Position numbers and translations under genes: made by a program
Part shown: positions 23,015 to 35,190 of the stretch, one piece after another
Numbering within the stretch: the first letter of the stretch is position 1
Layout of the letters: each line of letters begins with the position of its first letter
The notes under the pieces: generated by a model
What the model saw: the letters and a program-made list of their open reading frames with translations, nothing else
Told to the model about the DNA's origin: nothing
The model's database searches: none
Origin: Cynocephalus volans
Lineage: Eukaryota > Chordata > Mammalia > Dermoptera > Cynocephalidae
Direction of reading: 5' to 3'
DNA length: 64,000 nt
Assembly: GCF_027409185.1 (NCBI RefSeq)
Contig: NC_084471.1
Coordinates: 7,470,535-7,534,534, forward strand

Positions 23015-23170
23015 GTACCTGGCACTCTCGCATCCAGTACCTCACTTAACCTCGCAAAAACCTGTTTCCATCCCCATTTTCCAACTGGGGAAACTGAGGC
23101 CCAGAGAAGGGGAATGTTAGTCCCAGTGTCACATGGCTCTGGGGCAGCACTGGAATCAAACCCTGGTCTC
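23015..23170 (-). repeat. MIR SINE fragment, reverse orientation
   Basis: 'ttaacctcgcaaaaacc', 'ccccattttccaactgggg', 'aaactgaggcccagagaagg' and 'gcactggaatcaaaccctgg' form an antisense MIR. Confidence 0.65.
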
Positions 23171-23645
23171 CAGGGAGGGTCAGCTTCTGCTCATCAGGGA
23201 ACAGCCAGGACCCTGAGCCTATGTCCTGGTGGAAAATCACAGACCCTCTCCTCCACATCACAGCCAGCACCTCCCCACTCGGCCACAGGGCGGCAGCAGC
23301 AGCCCGGCCATTGCCGGCTGCAGGCAGTGCGGCTTCTGCTCTGCCTGGCAAGGGGAGCCCGGGCAGCAGGCCAGGCACAGAGGAAGAGGGGCTGGGTCTG
23401 AGGGCCTCTCGGGTCTGAGATGGGCTCAGGCTCAGTCCTGCCGCCTCCACTGCCTCGGTGCAAATGCCGAAGGAAAAAGGCTGGGGGAGCTGGGAGGCCG
23501 GTGGAAGCTCTGTCTTGCCGTGTGACTTGGGCAAGTCCCTGTCCCTTTCTGGGCCTCAGTTTCCCTGTAAAATGTGGGTGTTAGTTCAAGTCAGGGATTG
23601 CAAACTGAAGGTCTGCAGCTTTGTTCAATCTGCACAGGGTTTTTC

Positions 23646-23774
23646 AAAAATTGTAAATGGTTGGGACTGGCTGGTTAGCTCAATTGGTCAGAGCGCAGCC
23701 TTATAACACCGAGATCACTGGTTCTGATCCTCATACCAGCCAGATGCAAAAAAAAAAAAAATTGTAATTTGTTG
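23646..23774 (+). repeat. tRNA-Ile-like monomeric SINE with TSD
   Basis: The body (about 23664-23758) reads as a tRNA: 'ggctggttagctcaattgg' (pol III A box), 'cagccttataacacc' (TAT at the anticodon position, as in tRNA-Ile), B box 'ggttctgatcc' and acceptor 'ataccagcca', then a 13-A tail. The flanks 'ttgtaaatggttg' and 'ttgtaatttgttg' look like a target-site duplication with two differences. The A/B boxes and tail mark it as a retroposed SINE rather than a working tRNA gene. Confidence 0.88.
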
Positions 23775-24188
23775 ACAGCTTATCCTCCTCCAAAATAGCC
23801 TGGCCAGGCAGGAGGTTGATGCGGCCTCCCCCACCCACCTCTGCCAGCATCCAGAAGCAGCATTCATGGACGTGGGCACCCCCATCTCCCAAACCAAAGC
23901 CTGAGCCTGTCAAGCTACCCAGCTCTCCAGAGACAACCAGGAAATGAAGCCAGCAGCCCCCAGTAAACCAGGCTGGAAAACTGGCCTTCCAGGAGGCTCT
24001 GACAAGGCCCCTACCCCAGCTTGTCACCTGCCATCCTCAGGAAGACCACCAGGGTCCAGGGCAGCCTGTCCCCTTTGGCAGGGAAGGCTCAGCCTCAGGC
24101 ATGGGTGGAAACTGATTATGTTTTTTGGCCTCACTTTTTCTCCTCTGTAAAAATGTGTATAAATCCAGAGTGGTTGTGAAGTTTGAAA

Positions 24189-24190
<2 letters not shown>

Positions 24191-24225
<35 letters not shown>
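24191..24225. repeat. (TG)n microsatellite, 35 bp
   Basis: An uninterrupted alternating TG run of about 17 dinucleotides. It is likely length-polymorphic and can adopt Z-DNA. Confidence 0.98.
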
Positions 24226-24228
<3 letters not shown>

Positions 24229-24924
24229 CCCATTACAGGGCCCACGCATACTAATCATATATGTCTACATCAGTCCATCCTGCAATCCCACCATGAGAAG
24301 TTCCCTGAGCCCCTCTTCCACTCTCCCCTGTCATCCAGAACCAAGTATGAGATTCTGGATAAACAGACTCCAGGACAGCAGAGGGGTGGGACATCAGGAT
24401 CTGTCGAATCCTGTGGTCCCTGGATCCCCCCAAGAGGAGCTATGAACCCATCAGAGCAGTCATGGGAGGGGGATCCCTGAGTCAATCTCCGTATGTCACA
24501 AACACTTGCAGACCTGGGGTGCATGTCCCCAGTGGCGCAGCCAAGTTCCTGATAACCTTGAGTACTTCTGCCAGGCCAGGGCAGGGGAGACTAATGAAAG
24601 GGGTCACTGGACCACTGACTGGCTCCAAGCCTCCACTTCAGAGAGAAATGGAGCATGGTGGTGTCGCTGCCTCCATGAGGATGAAAAGTGGTCTCCAAAG
24701 GCTGAGCAGTTTGCCAGGGGCAGGTGCAGGGTCTGGACTGGGAGGCCATATTGGTTCGTCTTCCAGGAGAGACAGGCCACTTGCTGAAGCCTTGACCCAC
24801 TGGCGACAGCCTCCAGGATGTCCACCAGCCAGTCACAAACTCAGTCCGTCTGAAGCCAAATCACTGCCCTCCCATCAGCGAGTGGTACCACCGCACACGA
24901 AGTCCCCCAAAGCCTGAAACCTGG

Positions 24925-25125
24925 TATCATCAACTCTGAGTCCCTTTTATCCCACATTCCACATCCAACCTGTCACCAAGCCCTGCGGATTCTCCCCAGG
25001 CCCACCTTTTAGGATGACAAAAATGGCCTTGAACTACATCATGGCTGTCCCTTTGGACTAGGGCATGTGCTTTTTACTTTGTCACAGGCTTCACCGCTCC
25101 CTGCTGCATCCCTGACTCTGGGACC
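24925..25125 (+). repeat. L2 LINE fragment
   Basis: 'cattccacatccaacctgtc', 'accaagccctgcggattct' and 'ccttgaactacatcatggct' follow the order of L2 3' sequence ('caatcagtcaccaagtcctg' type), strongly diverged. Confidence 0.45.
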
Positions 25126-25145
25126 CCATATCTAGCATTGGGTTG

Positions 25146-25270
25146 CACTATGGTGCTGTTTTTTTGTTTTTTTCAGCTGGCTAGTACAGGGATCCAAACC
25201 CTTGACCTCGGTGTTACAAGGCTGTGCTCTAATCAACAGAGCCAACCAACCAGGCCAGCACTGAGGTGCT
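25146..25270 (-). repeat. tRNA-Ile-like monomeric SINE, reverse, with TSD
   Basis: Reverse complement (body 25158-25258) reads 'ggttggctctgttgattaga' (A box), 'cagccttgtaacaccgagg' and the B-box region 'caagggtttggatccctg', then a short A/C-interrupted A tail (T-rich on the + strand). The flanks 'cactatggtgct' (25146-25157) and 'cactgaggtgct' (25259-25270) are a 12-bp target-site duplication with two mismatches. Confidence 0.88.
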
Positions 25271-28261
25271 CTTTACAGTGGAAACAAATATTTCTTTACC
25301 CCATCGACTGTGCAGAAAAGAAAACTGAATGGAGAAGCCTGCCTCTTGAAGAAAAAAAAAATCAAAGACTTTTTCTTCATGAGAGAAGGCAATTTCTAAG
25401 GACCATGCAACCAAAACGTATAATATGTAACGTGTATAATGTATAATATTTCTTACACTCCACCCACATTACCCATTTTGGACACCTGTGTGACGGTAGG
25501 TGTTGGCATCCCTGGATTGGAACAATCACAGAAAGAGAGTTACAGTGGGGTGGGGGTGGGGGTGGGTGGACGCAGAGGGAGAGTCAAGTCATGTTAGCTG
25601 ACTTGGGTTTCCTCTCCGGTCCCCAAAAGGGGGGGTGGGTGCGCAGGTACTACCCCCTATCAGATTCATGGTCACTGCCACTTCCACACAGACCCTCCTT
25701 AGTCTCCCCACCCAATGTCCATGGACTGGACCCCTCCACTATCTCCTGCCCACGGTGCAAGTTGTGCAGCCTTGAGCTGTCTCACAGGCTTCAGCCAGGT
25801 GAACTGTGGCAGGTCCTGCAGACAGCCGGGGCCAGCTGCAGGTGCAGGGAGAAGTCTCCGAGGTCTTGCTTACATCTTGGTGTCCATCCCATGAACACTC
25901 AGGGCTGCCTGTTCCTGCGATTGAAGTTAGCACCCCACAAGGTGGAAATTATTTATTTGATCTAAACCCCTATGAAGAAAGAAGGTGTCAATGTCCCTCC
26001 CATCCCTGACCTCCGCTGTTGCATAGAGGATGATGTGAGTTGCCACCTCCTCGGCTGCGGAACCTTCCAGAATCACAAAGTGCTGCATCACCTTTTAATG
26101 CCATCATTCTTTGTTATCCATGGAGGCTGGGGTGCTCAGTCTAGACTAAATCCTTGGATTCCATGCTTGCCCTGTGATGGGGGCATCACAAATATTTGCA
26201 GCTCACAGCCAGTCTGTCCCCCTGCTCACCAGACCCAGTCCAGGAATGAGTGACCTCTCTCATTCTTTCCTTTTATTTTTATCCTGAAAGGTACAAGGTT
26301 GATCCTGGGTTTATATTTGTTATTTTTCCGTGTATAAAATTGTGACTGTACTCATATTATCCATACAAAATAGTGTTTATAACGTATCTGTTACAGAATA
26401 ATAATAATGAAATGCTCACCCATGTACTCACCATCACCAAGAAACAGAGCATTGCTCCTCCCTAGACGTTATCGCTACCCTGAATTTTGTGTTAACGGTT
26501 TCCTTGGTTTTCTTTAAAGATTTACTACCTATGATGGTCTTGCCTGTTTTTGTTTTTGTTTTCTCCCAATTTTTTTATTGTGATAAAGTACACATCACAT
26601 AAGATTTACCATCTTGACCATTTTTCAGCACACAGCTCAGTAATGTCTACGCTGTACTCACATTGCTGTGCAATCATCACTGCCACCCATCCCAGACTCT
26701 TTCCATCTGAAACATCTTTTTAAAATTAGTTTTCTAACTAGTTGTAGGTGGTGTATACAATGCAATAATTTTGTGTGTGTGTGTGTGTTTATATATTGAG
26801 AAAATTACTACACTCTTGATTTTATTAATTTATGGGTAAATTCTTTTGGATTTTTTATGTGTAAATGATCATATCATGTTAACAACATTGGTCTCATTTC
26901 TTCCTTTTGATCACTATGCCTTTAATTTATTTTTCTTGTGTTATAACCCTAGCTAGAACCTAGACCACGATGTTGGAAAGAATTGGCTACAGCTAGATGG
27001 CCTCTGAACTTAAACATGATGCTTTCAATAGTTCATTATTCTGTATGAAATCATCTATATCTATCTATACGTGTGTGTACACACACGCACGTGCCTCTTT
27101 CATTTCTCTATCAAATTAAGGATGTTTCTTTCAATTGCTAGTTTGTAAAGAATTTTTATAATAAATGAATGTTAAATTTTATTGAATAATTTTTTCATCT
27201 ATTGAAATAATTATGTTTTCCTTTTAAACTGCTAATGTGACGAATTATGTTAACTAATTTTCTAATAATAAGCCAATCTTTCATTATTTGTAAAATAAAC
27301 ATAACTTAATCGTGATGTACTATATTTTTCAATTGTTGCTGAATTCGCTGTGCTAATAATTTTAAAGAATTTTTGGAGTAAAACTGACTTGAAAGTTTTC
27401 TTTATTGCACTGTCTTTATCTGATTATCAAGTTTATGCTAACCTAACAGGGTAGGCTGAGGAGTGTTGACTATGTTTCTCCAACTCTGGGTAGAGATTTG
27501 GGTAAGCTCCAACTTATCTGTTCTTTGAATGTTTAACAGAATTCAGGTATCCAGAATTGACATCTGGAGCAGATATTTTCTGTATAGGAAAACTTTAAGC
27601 TACTATTTAATTTGTTTAATAAGTATAGGACCATTCAAGTTTTCTATTTCTTCTTTAGTCAATTTTGATAAGTTGTACTTTACAGAAATTTGGTGATTTC
27701 ATTTAAGATTTCTAACATATTGGTACAAAGTCATTTATAATATTCTTATATTATTCATTTAATCTATGAAGCATTTAGAATTATGTCCCTTTTTTATCCT
27801 TAATATTGTTTATTTGTCCACTCTTTTATCTTAATCTTGTAAGAGATTTAATGTTTTTATACTTTCAAAGAATAATCTTTTGTCTTTGATTATCCTCCCT
27901 TTTTATTTTATTTCATTAATTTCTGTTCTTATCTAAATATCTCATTCCTTTTGCTATCTTTGGGTTTATTCTACTGTTCTTATTCTAACTTCTTAAGTTG
28001 GATTCTTAGCTCATTCATTCAGAGCATCTTTAATTTGCTAATACAAGCATTTGAGAATATAAACCATCCTCTAAATGCCACTTTGTTTGGATCTCGCACA
28101 TCTTGATACAAAATATTTTTGTTAATGCTCAGTTCTAAGAATTTTCTAATTTCAGTTGTGATTTCTTTTTTGGCCTGCTGATTGTTTAAATGTACTATTT
28201 TTCCAAAAGTAGTAGCATTTTTCAGTTGTCTTTTTGCTTGTCAACCACTCACTTGTTTAGA

Positions 28262-28725
28262 TTGTGATAAAAGAAGACAGTGTGTGTCCAAGTTGTGGGA
28301 GATGCTGTGAGTACTGCCCAGCTTCCTCTTCTAGAAGGAGTACTTACTCCCGCAGCTGCTGGGAGAGCTGCCGGAGGACGTCCCTCAGCTGTCAACTCTC
28401 CTTGGAGGTTGCCTGAGCTGCAGAAATTGCCTTGCCCAACCAGCGCTGTGCTTCCTTCAATGGGCAGCCTGCATTCGATGGCTGATCAGTGCAGGACTGT
28501 TAAAAGCCTGGCCCCTTACCCCAACTCAGGACAACTCTGAAAGACCATCCCAGCTCCGGAGCTCTCCCTGGAGCTAGCCAAGCCTTCCATTGGTGCTGCA
28601 CTTCTCCCCCTGCACAGACCTGCTCCCTTCCTGCTTTCCACAGATGCTGATCCCAAGCATGTTCCCTAATAAAATTCCTGCACCCCAATCTCCATCTCGG
28701 GGTTGGGCTCCTAGGAGATCTAACC
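28262..28725 (+). repeat. GC-richer element nested inside the L1, unclassified
   Basis: The AT-rich L1 text stops near 28262 and resumes near 28735, and between them lies about 460 bp of ordinary GC content. It ends with 'ccctaataaaattcctgc', 'atctccatctcggggttggg' and 'ctcctaggagatctaacctg', a phrase typical of the 3' end (poly(A) signal plus R/U5-like part) of some mammalian LTR elements. I cannot name the family. It carries an 86-codon open frame with no recognisable domain. Confidence 0.5.
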
Positions 28726-30383
28726 TGCGCCCCTATTCTTTGAAATGTGTTGAGGTTTGCTTTGTAGTCTAGTATGTTTTCTAAATGTTCTATGCATGCT
28801 TGAAAAGAATGTGTTTTTCCTAATTTGGGGGTTCCATATGCTACATGTTGATTACATTAAACTGTAATTGTATTTCCCAAATCTTCTCTATGAAGAGTTA
28901 CTGGCCCAAAAATATTCCATCATGAAGGTGGATATGTCTCTCACCGTTCTTTCCATTTTTGCTTTGCACTCATGTTTTTTTTTTGCAACTATGATGATAT
29001 TAGTAATACATAAACTGAGAATTTTTGTAGCTTTCTAGTAAATTGAACTTTCCACCATTATCTATTGACCATCTTATCTCTAATAATGCTTTTCTTTCGT
29101 AAAGTCTATTTTTATCTTATATTATTACTGCCACAGCAGCTTTCTCTTTGTTAGTATTTGCCTAGTATATTTTTTCTATATTGGACTTTCAACAGTTTGG
29201 GGTCCTTATGTTTGAAGCATGCCTCTTGCAAACAAAACATGATCTAGATGTTTTAAAAATTCAGCCTGACAATCACCTCTTAACTGAAGAGTTTAATCCT
29301 TCTACATGTATTACTGATAACATATATTTAGATTAATTTCTACAGTCTTATGAATTTTCTGCTCATACTACCTTCCTGCCCACAGCCCCCTTTCTTGCTT
29401 TCTTTTCAATCATTCGAGTTTATATCTTCTTTTTTTGTCCCAATTTTTCTTCCTGAATGTTTAGAAGTTATACACTGTGACTAGTTTTTAGTGGTTACCC
29501 TAGTTATTTACACTGAGCACATAACTAAGTCTAAACTTAATTAGTATATTTGCCCTCCTCTTAAATAATTGAAAGACTTTGAATATTTGAATTTTGATTG
29601 TCCCTCCCAAATTATACAGTATTGTTTAATATTTTAGTGTTAGCCTGTTTTTTTCCTACTGTAAATTAGACATCATTATTGTAGAGTCATACAGGTTATG
29701 TTCGTTTATTTTTCCCCCAAATATTTGCCCATGTGTTTGCCCACTTTTCCTTCCTATGTATCTGGCCTTTTCTCTGGAATAATTTTTATTCCATCTGAAG
29801 TACATTACATTTAGAATTTTTCTTTAGTGAGGATCCTTTGGTGATAAAATTTCAGTTTTTATTGGTCTGAACATGTCCACTCTCATTCTTGAAGGACACA
29901 ACAGAGTTCTAAGTTGACACATTTTTTCTCAGCACATTAAAGATATAATTCCACCATCTTCTGGTTTTCATTGATGACAGTGAGAAGTCAGCTGTAAGTC
30001 TAATTATTGATCCATTAGAGATACTCTTTTCTTTCTCTGAAGCTTTTAACATCTCTTTTTTTCTCTTATGTTCCACAGATTTACTGTGATGTATCTAGAT
30101 GTGAATTTCTTTTTATTTACTTTGCTTGGGATCCACTGGGCTTCCTGGATCTGAGGTTTGTTATCTACAACAATTCTGCACAATTGTTAGCCATTATCTA
30201 TTTGTGTATTGCCTGCTCCCTCATTCTATTAGCTCTTGCTAGAACTCTGAATAGATATACATTAGGCTCTCTCACTATTCTTCTGGATAATTTCTTTGGT
30301 TATACTAGTTCACTAATGCTCTTTCTTCAGCTGTGTATAATCTGCTGTTTAATCTGCCCATTGAGTTTCAAATTTCAAGTATT

Positions 30384-30605
30384 ATATTTTTCTTTTTCTT
30401 TCTTTCTTTTTTTTTTTTTTTTTTTTTGTGACCGGTAAGGGGATCGCAACCCTTCGCTTGGTGTCGCCCACACCGCGCTCAGCCAGTGAGCGCACCGGCC
30501 ATCCCTATATAGGATCCGAACCCGCTGCGGGTGCTGCTCTCCCAGCGCCACACTCTCCCGAGTGAGCCATGGGGTCGGCCCATATTTTTCTTTTTTTTAA
30601 GTTTT
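30384..30605 (-). repeat. two-armed tRNA-like SINE, full right arm, with TSD
   Basis: The reverse complement of 30398-30591 has a left arm 'gggccgaccccatggctcac' with A box and B box 'gggttcggatcc', a 'tatatagggatggccgg' linker, and a complete right arm ('gcgctcactggctgagcg' to 'gggttgcgatccccttaccg') followed by an A-rich tail. The flanks 'atatttttcttttt' (30384-30397 and 30592-30605) are a direct repeat, although T-rich. It inserted into the old L1. Its right arm is longer than in the copies at 34.3 and 36.7 kb. Confidence 0.88.
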
Positions 30606-30974
30606 ATTTGATTCCTTTCCAAATCTGGCTGTTCTTTAAACTTTCTCGTTTTCTGCTATTTTCAAACTCCTCTCTTATTTCCTTAAAAACATAAAAATAT
30701 TTATTTTAAATTTGTATTCTGCATATGATAATTTCAAACCTGAAAGCTCTGAGGATCTATTTCTACTGTCTCTTGTTTCTGCTGGTTCTGTTTCTTTCCT
30801 TGTGAAGTTTATTACTTTTCACTGTGAGCTACTCATTTTCTTTGGAACTTTATTTGCAGACATCCTATAAGGCCGATATTGTAATTGAATTCCTCAAGGG
30901 AGGTTTAGGGTTTGCTTCTGCCACTTGACTAGGGACACTATCAAGCAGAGGCCACATTAAATTAAATTCTTGAT

Positions 30975-31117
30975 TTGAGTTTTCTTTTCTTTCTTTCTTT
31001 CTTTATTTATATTTTTTTTGGTGGTTGGCCCATGTGGGGATCTGAACCCTTGACCTTGGTGTTACAACACCATGCTCTAGCCAGCTGAGCCAACCAGCCA
31101 GCCCCTTGAGTTTTCTT
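30975..31117 (-). repeat. tRNA-Ile-like monomeric SINE, reverse, perfect TSD
   Basis: The reverse complement of 30987-31105 reads 'ggctggttggctcagctgg' (A box), 'ggtgttgtaacaccaagg' and B box 'gggttcagatcc', then an A-rich/AAAG tail. Perfect 12-bp target-site duplications 'ttgagttttctt' lie at 30975-30986 and 31106-31117, so this copy is comparatively young. Confidence 0.93.
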
Positions 31118-32689
31118 GAAGCACATAAATAGCACGAATTCAAAGTGAAAATCATGTGACGGCCAGCTCTGATCACAGGTTCTCAGTGGAGGTATTTTTC
31201 TCTCAACCCAGTGTCAAGGTCAGGGCAGGCAGGTTTCCTTTCTGTTTTCTTCCACAGAGTGAGATTTACTTTTCAATCTTTCTGACACTCTGGACATAGA
31301 CCTTTTGGAGTCTAGCTTTGAAGGGGTCTCCTATTACATCTCCCCTTGGGTGAAGACCAGACTGTATCTCCTGCTCCTTGCATCTCACAGCTATCAAAAC
31401 AGAGGCTTCAAGGCTCCTACCTACACTTGATCTTGGAGATCCATCATTTTCTTTTCATGCCAACTCAGCAATGTATTTTTTAAAAAAGATTAAAAAATAT
31501 TTTATCCAGCATTTTAGTTATAATAAAGGGGGTAATTAAAGGTATCTAATCTGGCAGACTGCAAAAACAGAAGTCCTCTCTAAGAAGTTTCCAGAGCTTG
31601 CTTTGGCCTTTACCCGTTCTTCACTTTGAACACGCACAACATCATACTATATTTATCTGTGGGCAGTTGTGGTTATTTTTCTCTCCACATGGGCTTCTCA
31701 AGGGCCAGGAGGGAGGGAAAGTTCATTGTTCTCAATCTTGATATGGTCAAAGAACAATGAAGGCACTTGAGAAACGTATGAAGAAAAGTTGAAAAATTGA
31801 ATGAATGAACGATTCCTCATTGTAACAGCTAACCCACGTCATCTGCAACGTCCCAGATTCAAGTACAGCCAGTGCCCCAGGCTTGTCTTATGATCCCTCC
31901 TCGTGTGCAGGGGAGAAAGGACAGCATTTGTGCAGGTATTTGCACACCTCCCACTGTGAGTCACGGCTGGCCTTCTGTAACGAGGACATTTCAACCAGGA
32001 TATGGTCACAGACAGCTTCAAAACTAACCTGTAAAAAAAAAGTTTTAAAGCCACAAAATGAAAATACTTCTTGCCGGTTGGAATCACACCAACCAAATTT
32101 GGGGCCTGTGGGTCTTAACAGCCCTAACCAGAAGGCCCAACTGACGGGCGTCAAGAGCCAGGCAGAGAACAAGCGGGTGACTCAACCCTCATCTTTCTTA
32201 AAATGGAACCATGCCTGGTACCTAAATATACACAGGTCTTTCAAAACCTTGCTCCTTCTCCCACCTACCTACCTTCACACTTCTGACTCAAGGGGGAAAA
32301 ATAACCCACCAGCAATTCATCTTCTTTAGGGGCTGCTGGCAAGCTTATAATTTTTTTTCACAGCTGAGTTATTTCTGATGTCGGTCCTGGCAAAAAGAAG
32401 CACAGAACAACAGTGGCTGGGAGACGCTTGGAAGCTGGGCCAAGCCAAACAGTGTCTAAAAGTCTACAGCTGAGCCGCCAGCCTGCAGAAGTGTGTTTTA
32501 ACTTTGCAAAGAACTCCTTAAAACACTCCTGCTGTAAAGCCAGTTGAGAACAAGGGTCAGAAAGGAAACTCTTATGAGTTATAATGCGAGTCTCAGCCCT
32601 GAACATGCGGCCTCACTCACCCCTTCTGAGGGTGTGGGAAAAATCACAGGACACTGGAGCTAAGCAGGCCCCGGAGACCCCTGGTGACT

Positions 32690-32885
32690 GCAAAGTCAGA
32701 GGTGAAAGGCAGGCTCGTGAGTTGGACAAAAGTGGGTTTGAGGCCGTCCCCTCCTCTTCTCGGCTGTGTGACCCTAAGCAAGTCGTTTGGCCTGAGCCTC
32801 TATTTCCTGAGCCATAAAAGACCGCTGATGCCAATAAACCCCGTCAGAAGGCTGGCATAACAATCAAGTAAAATGCCATAATTCG
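32690..32885 (+). repeat. MIR SINE
   Basis: 'gctgtgtgaccctaagcaag', 'tggcctgagcctctatttcc' and 'tgagccataaaagacc' give sense MIR, diverged in the 3' half. Confidence 0.55.
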
Positions 32886-33269
32886 TATAATCACCGTGCT
32901 TAGCAAGTTTCTAGTGCTTACCAAGGGCTCATCATGACAAATGCCACATTTTACATTTGTATCGACACATATGAGATGATGACGGTGATGATGATGATGG
33001 CGAAGAAGGAAAAAGGAGGAGGAGAAGAAATTGAACCTGAGAGAGAAAAAGACATATTTAAAATCATTTTTTAAAAACTGGTCCATGGCAGAAGCAGGAT
33101 TCCAGCCTAGCTCTCCTGACTTCCAGCCCTGGATTCTTCTACCACGGCCTGTTCCAAACACTGCAGCCAGACTCTTACTATGACCCCTGACGACCGACAT
33201 CCCTAGAGTAGTTAGTGCTCCCCCAGGCTCCCCCACACATCTTCTTGCTTCTGCTTCATATCAACTTTG

Positions 33270-33390
33270 TGAGAGAATCTGGGTATACCCATCTTGCAGA
33301 TAAGGACACTGAGAGGCAGAGAAATAAAACGACTTGTCGAATTCTTGCAAGTCAGTAGCAGAACTGAGATCTGAATTCAGATATCCTGGC
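33270..33390 (-). repeat. MIR SINE fragment, reverse orientation
   Basis: 'tacccatcttgcagataag', 'gacactgagaggcagagaa' and 'gtcagtagcagaactgaga' read as antisense MIR. Confidence 0.6.
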
Positions 33391-34336
33391 TTGAGATCTG
33401 CCTCCCTATGAGAAAGTTTTCTCTTCTAAAATATCGGATTACTCTTTACTGAGGCCAGGTCCTGTGCTCGCTCAGGGGATTCGGAGACGAATTGGAACCA
33501 CTCCTGGTCCTGATGACATTCACAGGTTAATGGACCAGACAGACATTAAAAGAAATAAACAGGGGCTTTCTAGAGAGATGACAGATTCAACACCTGCATC
33601 GACTTTTTCTCCCTCCCCAAACTCTATTAAAAGGGTAGTAAAGAAGCGTCTTCAAAAGCCAGAAACTCAGAGGCACGGAGAGGGTGGGAGAGGAGGGAGC
33701 GGCGACCAAATTTAGGACACTGAGGAGCAGATGGACTAATTTTGCAGGTGAGGAAGCCACTGCTAAGTTGATGAGGAGGTCAGTCAAGAACCCACTCTTC
33801 TCACACTACAAATCCCCAAAAGATTGGGGGTCTGGGGAAGCAAACGGGGCTTGGCTAAGATGAGGGGCAGCCAAGCGACACCCCGCACCACCACTCCCTG
33901 GCAGAAGCCTGGAGGTTGACAGTGGAGGGGGTGAGGCAGAGGCCCTCTGGACGGGCATACATGGGCTACTGAGGATCCTAGGATCTTCCTCCTGTCCACA
34001 TCCTAGAACACTAGCAGCCAGGCTTTCACCTTCCAGGCAAGAGATTGGAAGAGCTCTCTCCAGGGAAGCACCGGCCCAAGGGAAAAGATCTTTACGTACA
34101 AACATTAGTATTTCCTCAACTAATCATCCCAGCCAGCTGACTCCCAGAGAAGCTCCTATCACCAGGCCTCACCCAAACATTCAGAAAGACCCATCAGGTC
34201 TCAGTCTCCATGGACAGGCAACCAAGAATTGTCAGACATGGGAGAAGAGCAGCATGCGTGAAACAAACAATCAGACAAAGGCCCCTTGGAGGAAACAGAG
34301 ACTTTCTGGGGCGAGGAAAACTTCAAGGAAAAAAAA

Positions 34337-34515
34337 GCTGTCCTTGGGGCTGACCCCGTGGCGCACTCGGGAGAGTGCGGTGCTGGGAGTGCAGCAGTGC
34401 TCCCGCCGCGGGTTCAGATCCTACATAAGGATAGCCAGTGCGCTCAGTGGCTGAGCACAGTGCGGCCAGTCACAAAATGACAAAAAAAAAAAAAAAAAAA
34501 AAAATGCTGTCCTTG
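34337..34515 (+). repeat. two-armed SINE, shortened right arm, with TSD
   Basis: Body about 34347-34504: left arm 'ggctgaccccgtggcgcac' with A box, B box 'gggttcagatcc', linker 'acataaggatagcc', then a right arm reduced to 'gcgctcagtggctgagcac' and 'cggccagtcac' before 'aaaatgac' and a long A tail. The direct repeat 'gctgtccttg' lies at 34337-34346 and 34506-34515. The right arm lacks the B-box part seen in the 30.4-kb copy. Confidence 0.92.
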
Positions 34516-34721
34516 ATATCCTTAGAGAAAGAAGAGAAGATATTGTACCCATGAAGCAAAAACAGGATACTACAAAAAATGAACAGACTGAGAATTTTAA
34601 GAGAGCTCTTGGAAAACAAAATAACAGAGATTTTAAATACTCAATAGAAGAGCTGGAATATAAATTAAGGAAACATAATAGAAAGGAGAGCAAAAGGACA
34701 GAGATGGAAAATAGGAGGTGT

Positions 34722-35190
34722 GATGATTAATTTTATATATCAACTTGACTGGATCATGGGGTGCCCAGATATTTGGCTAAATATTATCTCAGAGTGTGTC
34801 AGTGAGGGTGAAATTAGCATTTGAATGGGCAGACTGAGTAAAGCAGGTGGTCCTCCCCAGTGTGGGTGGGTGTCATCCAATCCTCCAGGGTATGAATAGA
34901 ACACAAAGGTGAAGGGAGGGCAAATTTGCTCTCTCTGCCTGACTGCTTGAGCTGGAACATTGATTTTCCCCTGCCCTCAGACTGGGACTTACGCCATCAG
35001 CCCTCAGGTTCTCAGACCTACACCACCGGCAACCTGGGTCTCCAGCAAATAGATTGCAGGTTGTGGGCCTTCGCAGCCTCCATAATCACATAAGCCAATT
35101 CTCTATATATACATAAAGAATTATATATATAAACATACATATAATAACCTATTGATTCTGTTTCTCTGGAGAGCCCTGACTAATATAGGA
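34722..35190 (+). repeat. LTR-like/MER-class interspersed repeat
   Basis: It begins 'tgtgatgattaattttatat' and ends 'tctctggagagccctgacta' before 'atata', bracketing internal phrases common to many mammalian copies ('gtgcccagatatttggcta', 'gactgagtaaagcaggtgg', 'gcctccataatcacataagc'). The TG start, length near 470 bp and internal 'tatatatacataaag' support an LTR-like element. I cannot assign the family from memory. No viral genes adjoin it. Confidence 0.6.

Larger units (their letters stand above)
26565..30900 (-). repeat. decayed L1 LINE, reverse orientation, with nested insertions
   Basis: The left end is an L1 3' terminus in antisense: T-run, 'attgtgataaagtacacatc' and 'ttgctgtgcaatcatcact'. 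Rightward come phrases of an antisense L1 coding region, such as 'gaccacgatgttggaaag' and 'ttgtgatttcttttttggcc', with 'tttgaaatgtgttgaggttt' and 'tgcttgaaaagaatgtg' resuming after 28.7 kb. The part after about 29.8 kb ('gaagtcagctgtaagtc', 'gtgatgtatctagatgtg') resembles the 5' half of old L1M elements. All frames are broken by stops and indels. It is interrupted by a GC-richer insert (28262-28720) and a two-armed SINE (30398-30591). More than one L1 copy may be joined here. Confidence 0.7.
31120..34335. other. intergenic DNA, no gene seen
   Basis: About 3.2 kb of mostly unassigned sequence. Contained pieces: a sense MIR near 32700-32885, an antisense MIR near 33270-33390, a short (GATGAT)-type run near 32977-33000, and an ancient-repeat phrase near 33450-33560 ('ccactcctggtcctgatgac'). 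The 148-codon frame at 31883-32329 and others have no domain or splice context that supports a gene. Confidence 0.5.

Noticed and set aside
23275-23305. Possible CTCF site ('gccacagggcggcagcag'), and another near 21432
   Set aside because: Each differs from the CTCF core at about three positions, too weak to call by eye.
26250-31000. Searched for an intact LINE ORF or retroviral gene
   Set aside because: All frames are short and interrupted. Only fossil L1 text is present.
31883-32329. 148-codon plus-strand frame
   Set aside because: No recognisable domain, no matching splice signals, and overlapping frames on the other strand of similar length.
32977-33000. GATGAT run as a coding poly-Asp/His stretch
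   Set aside because: A short microsatellite without exon context.
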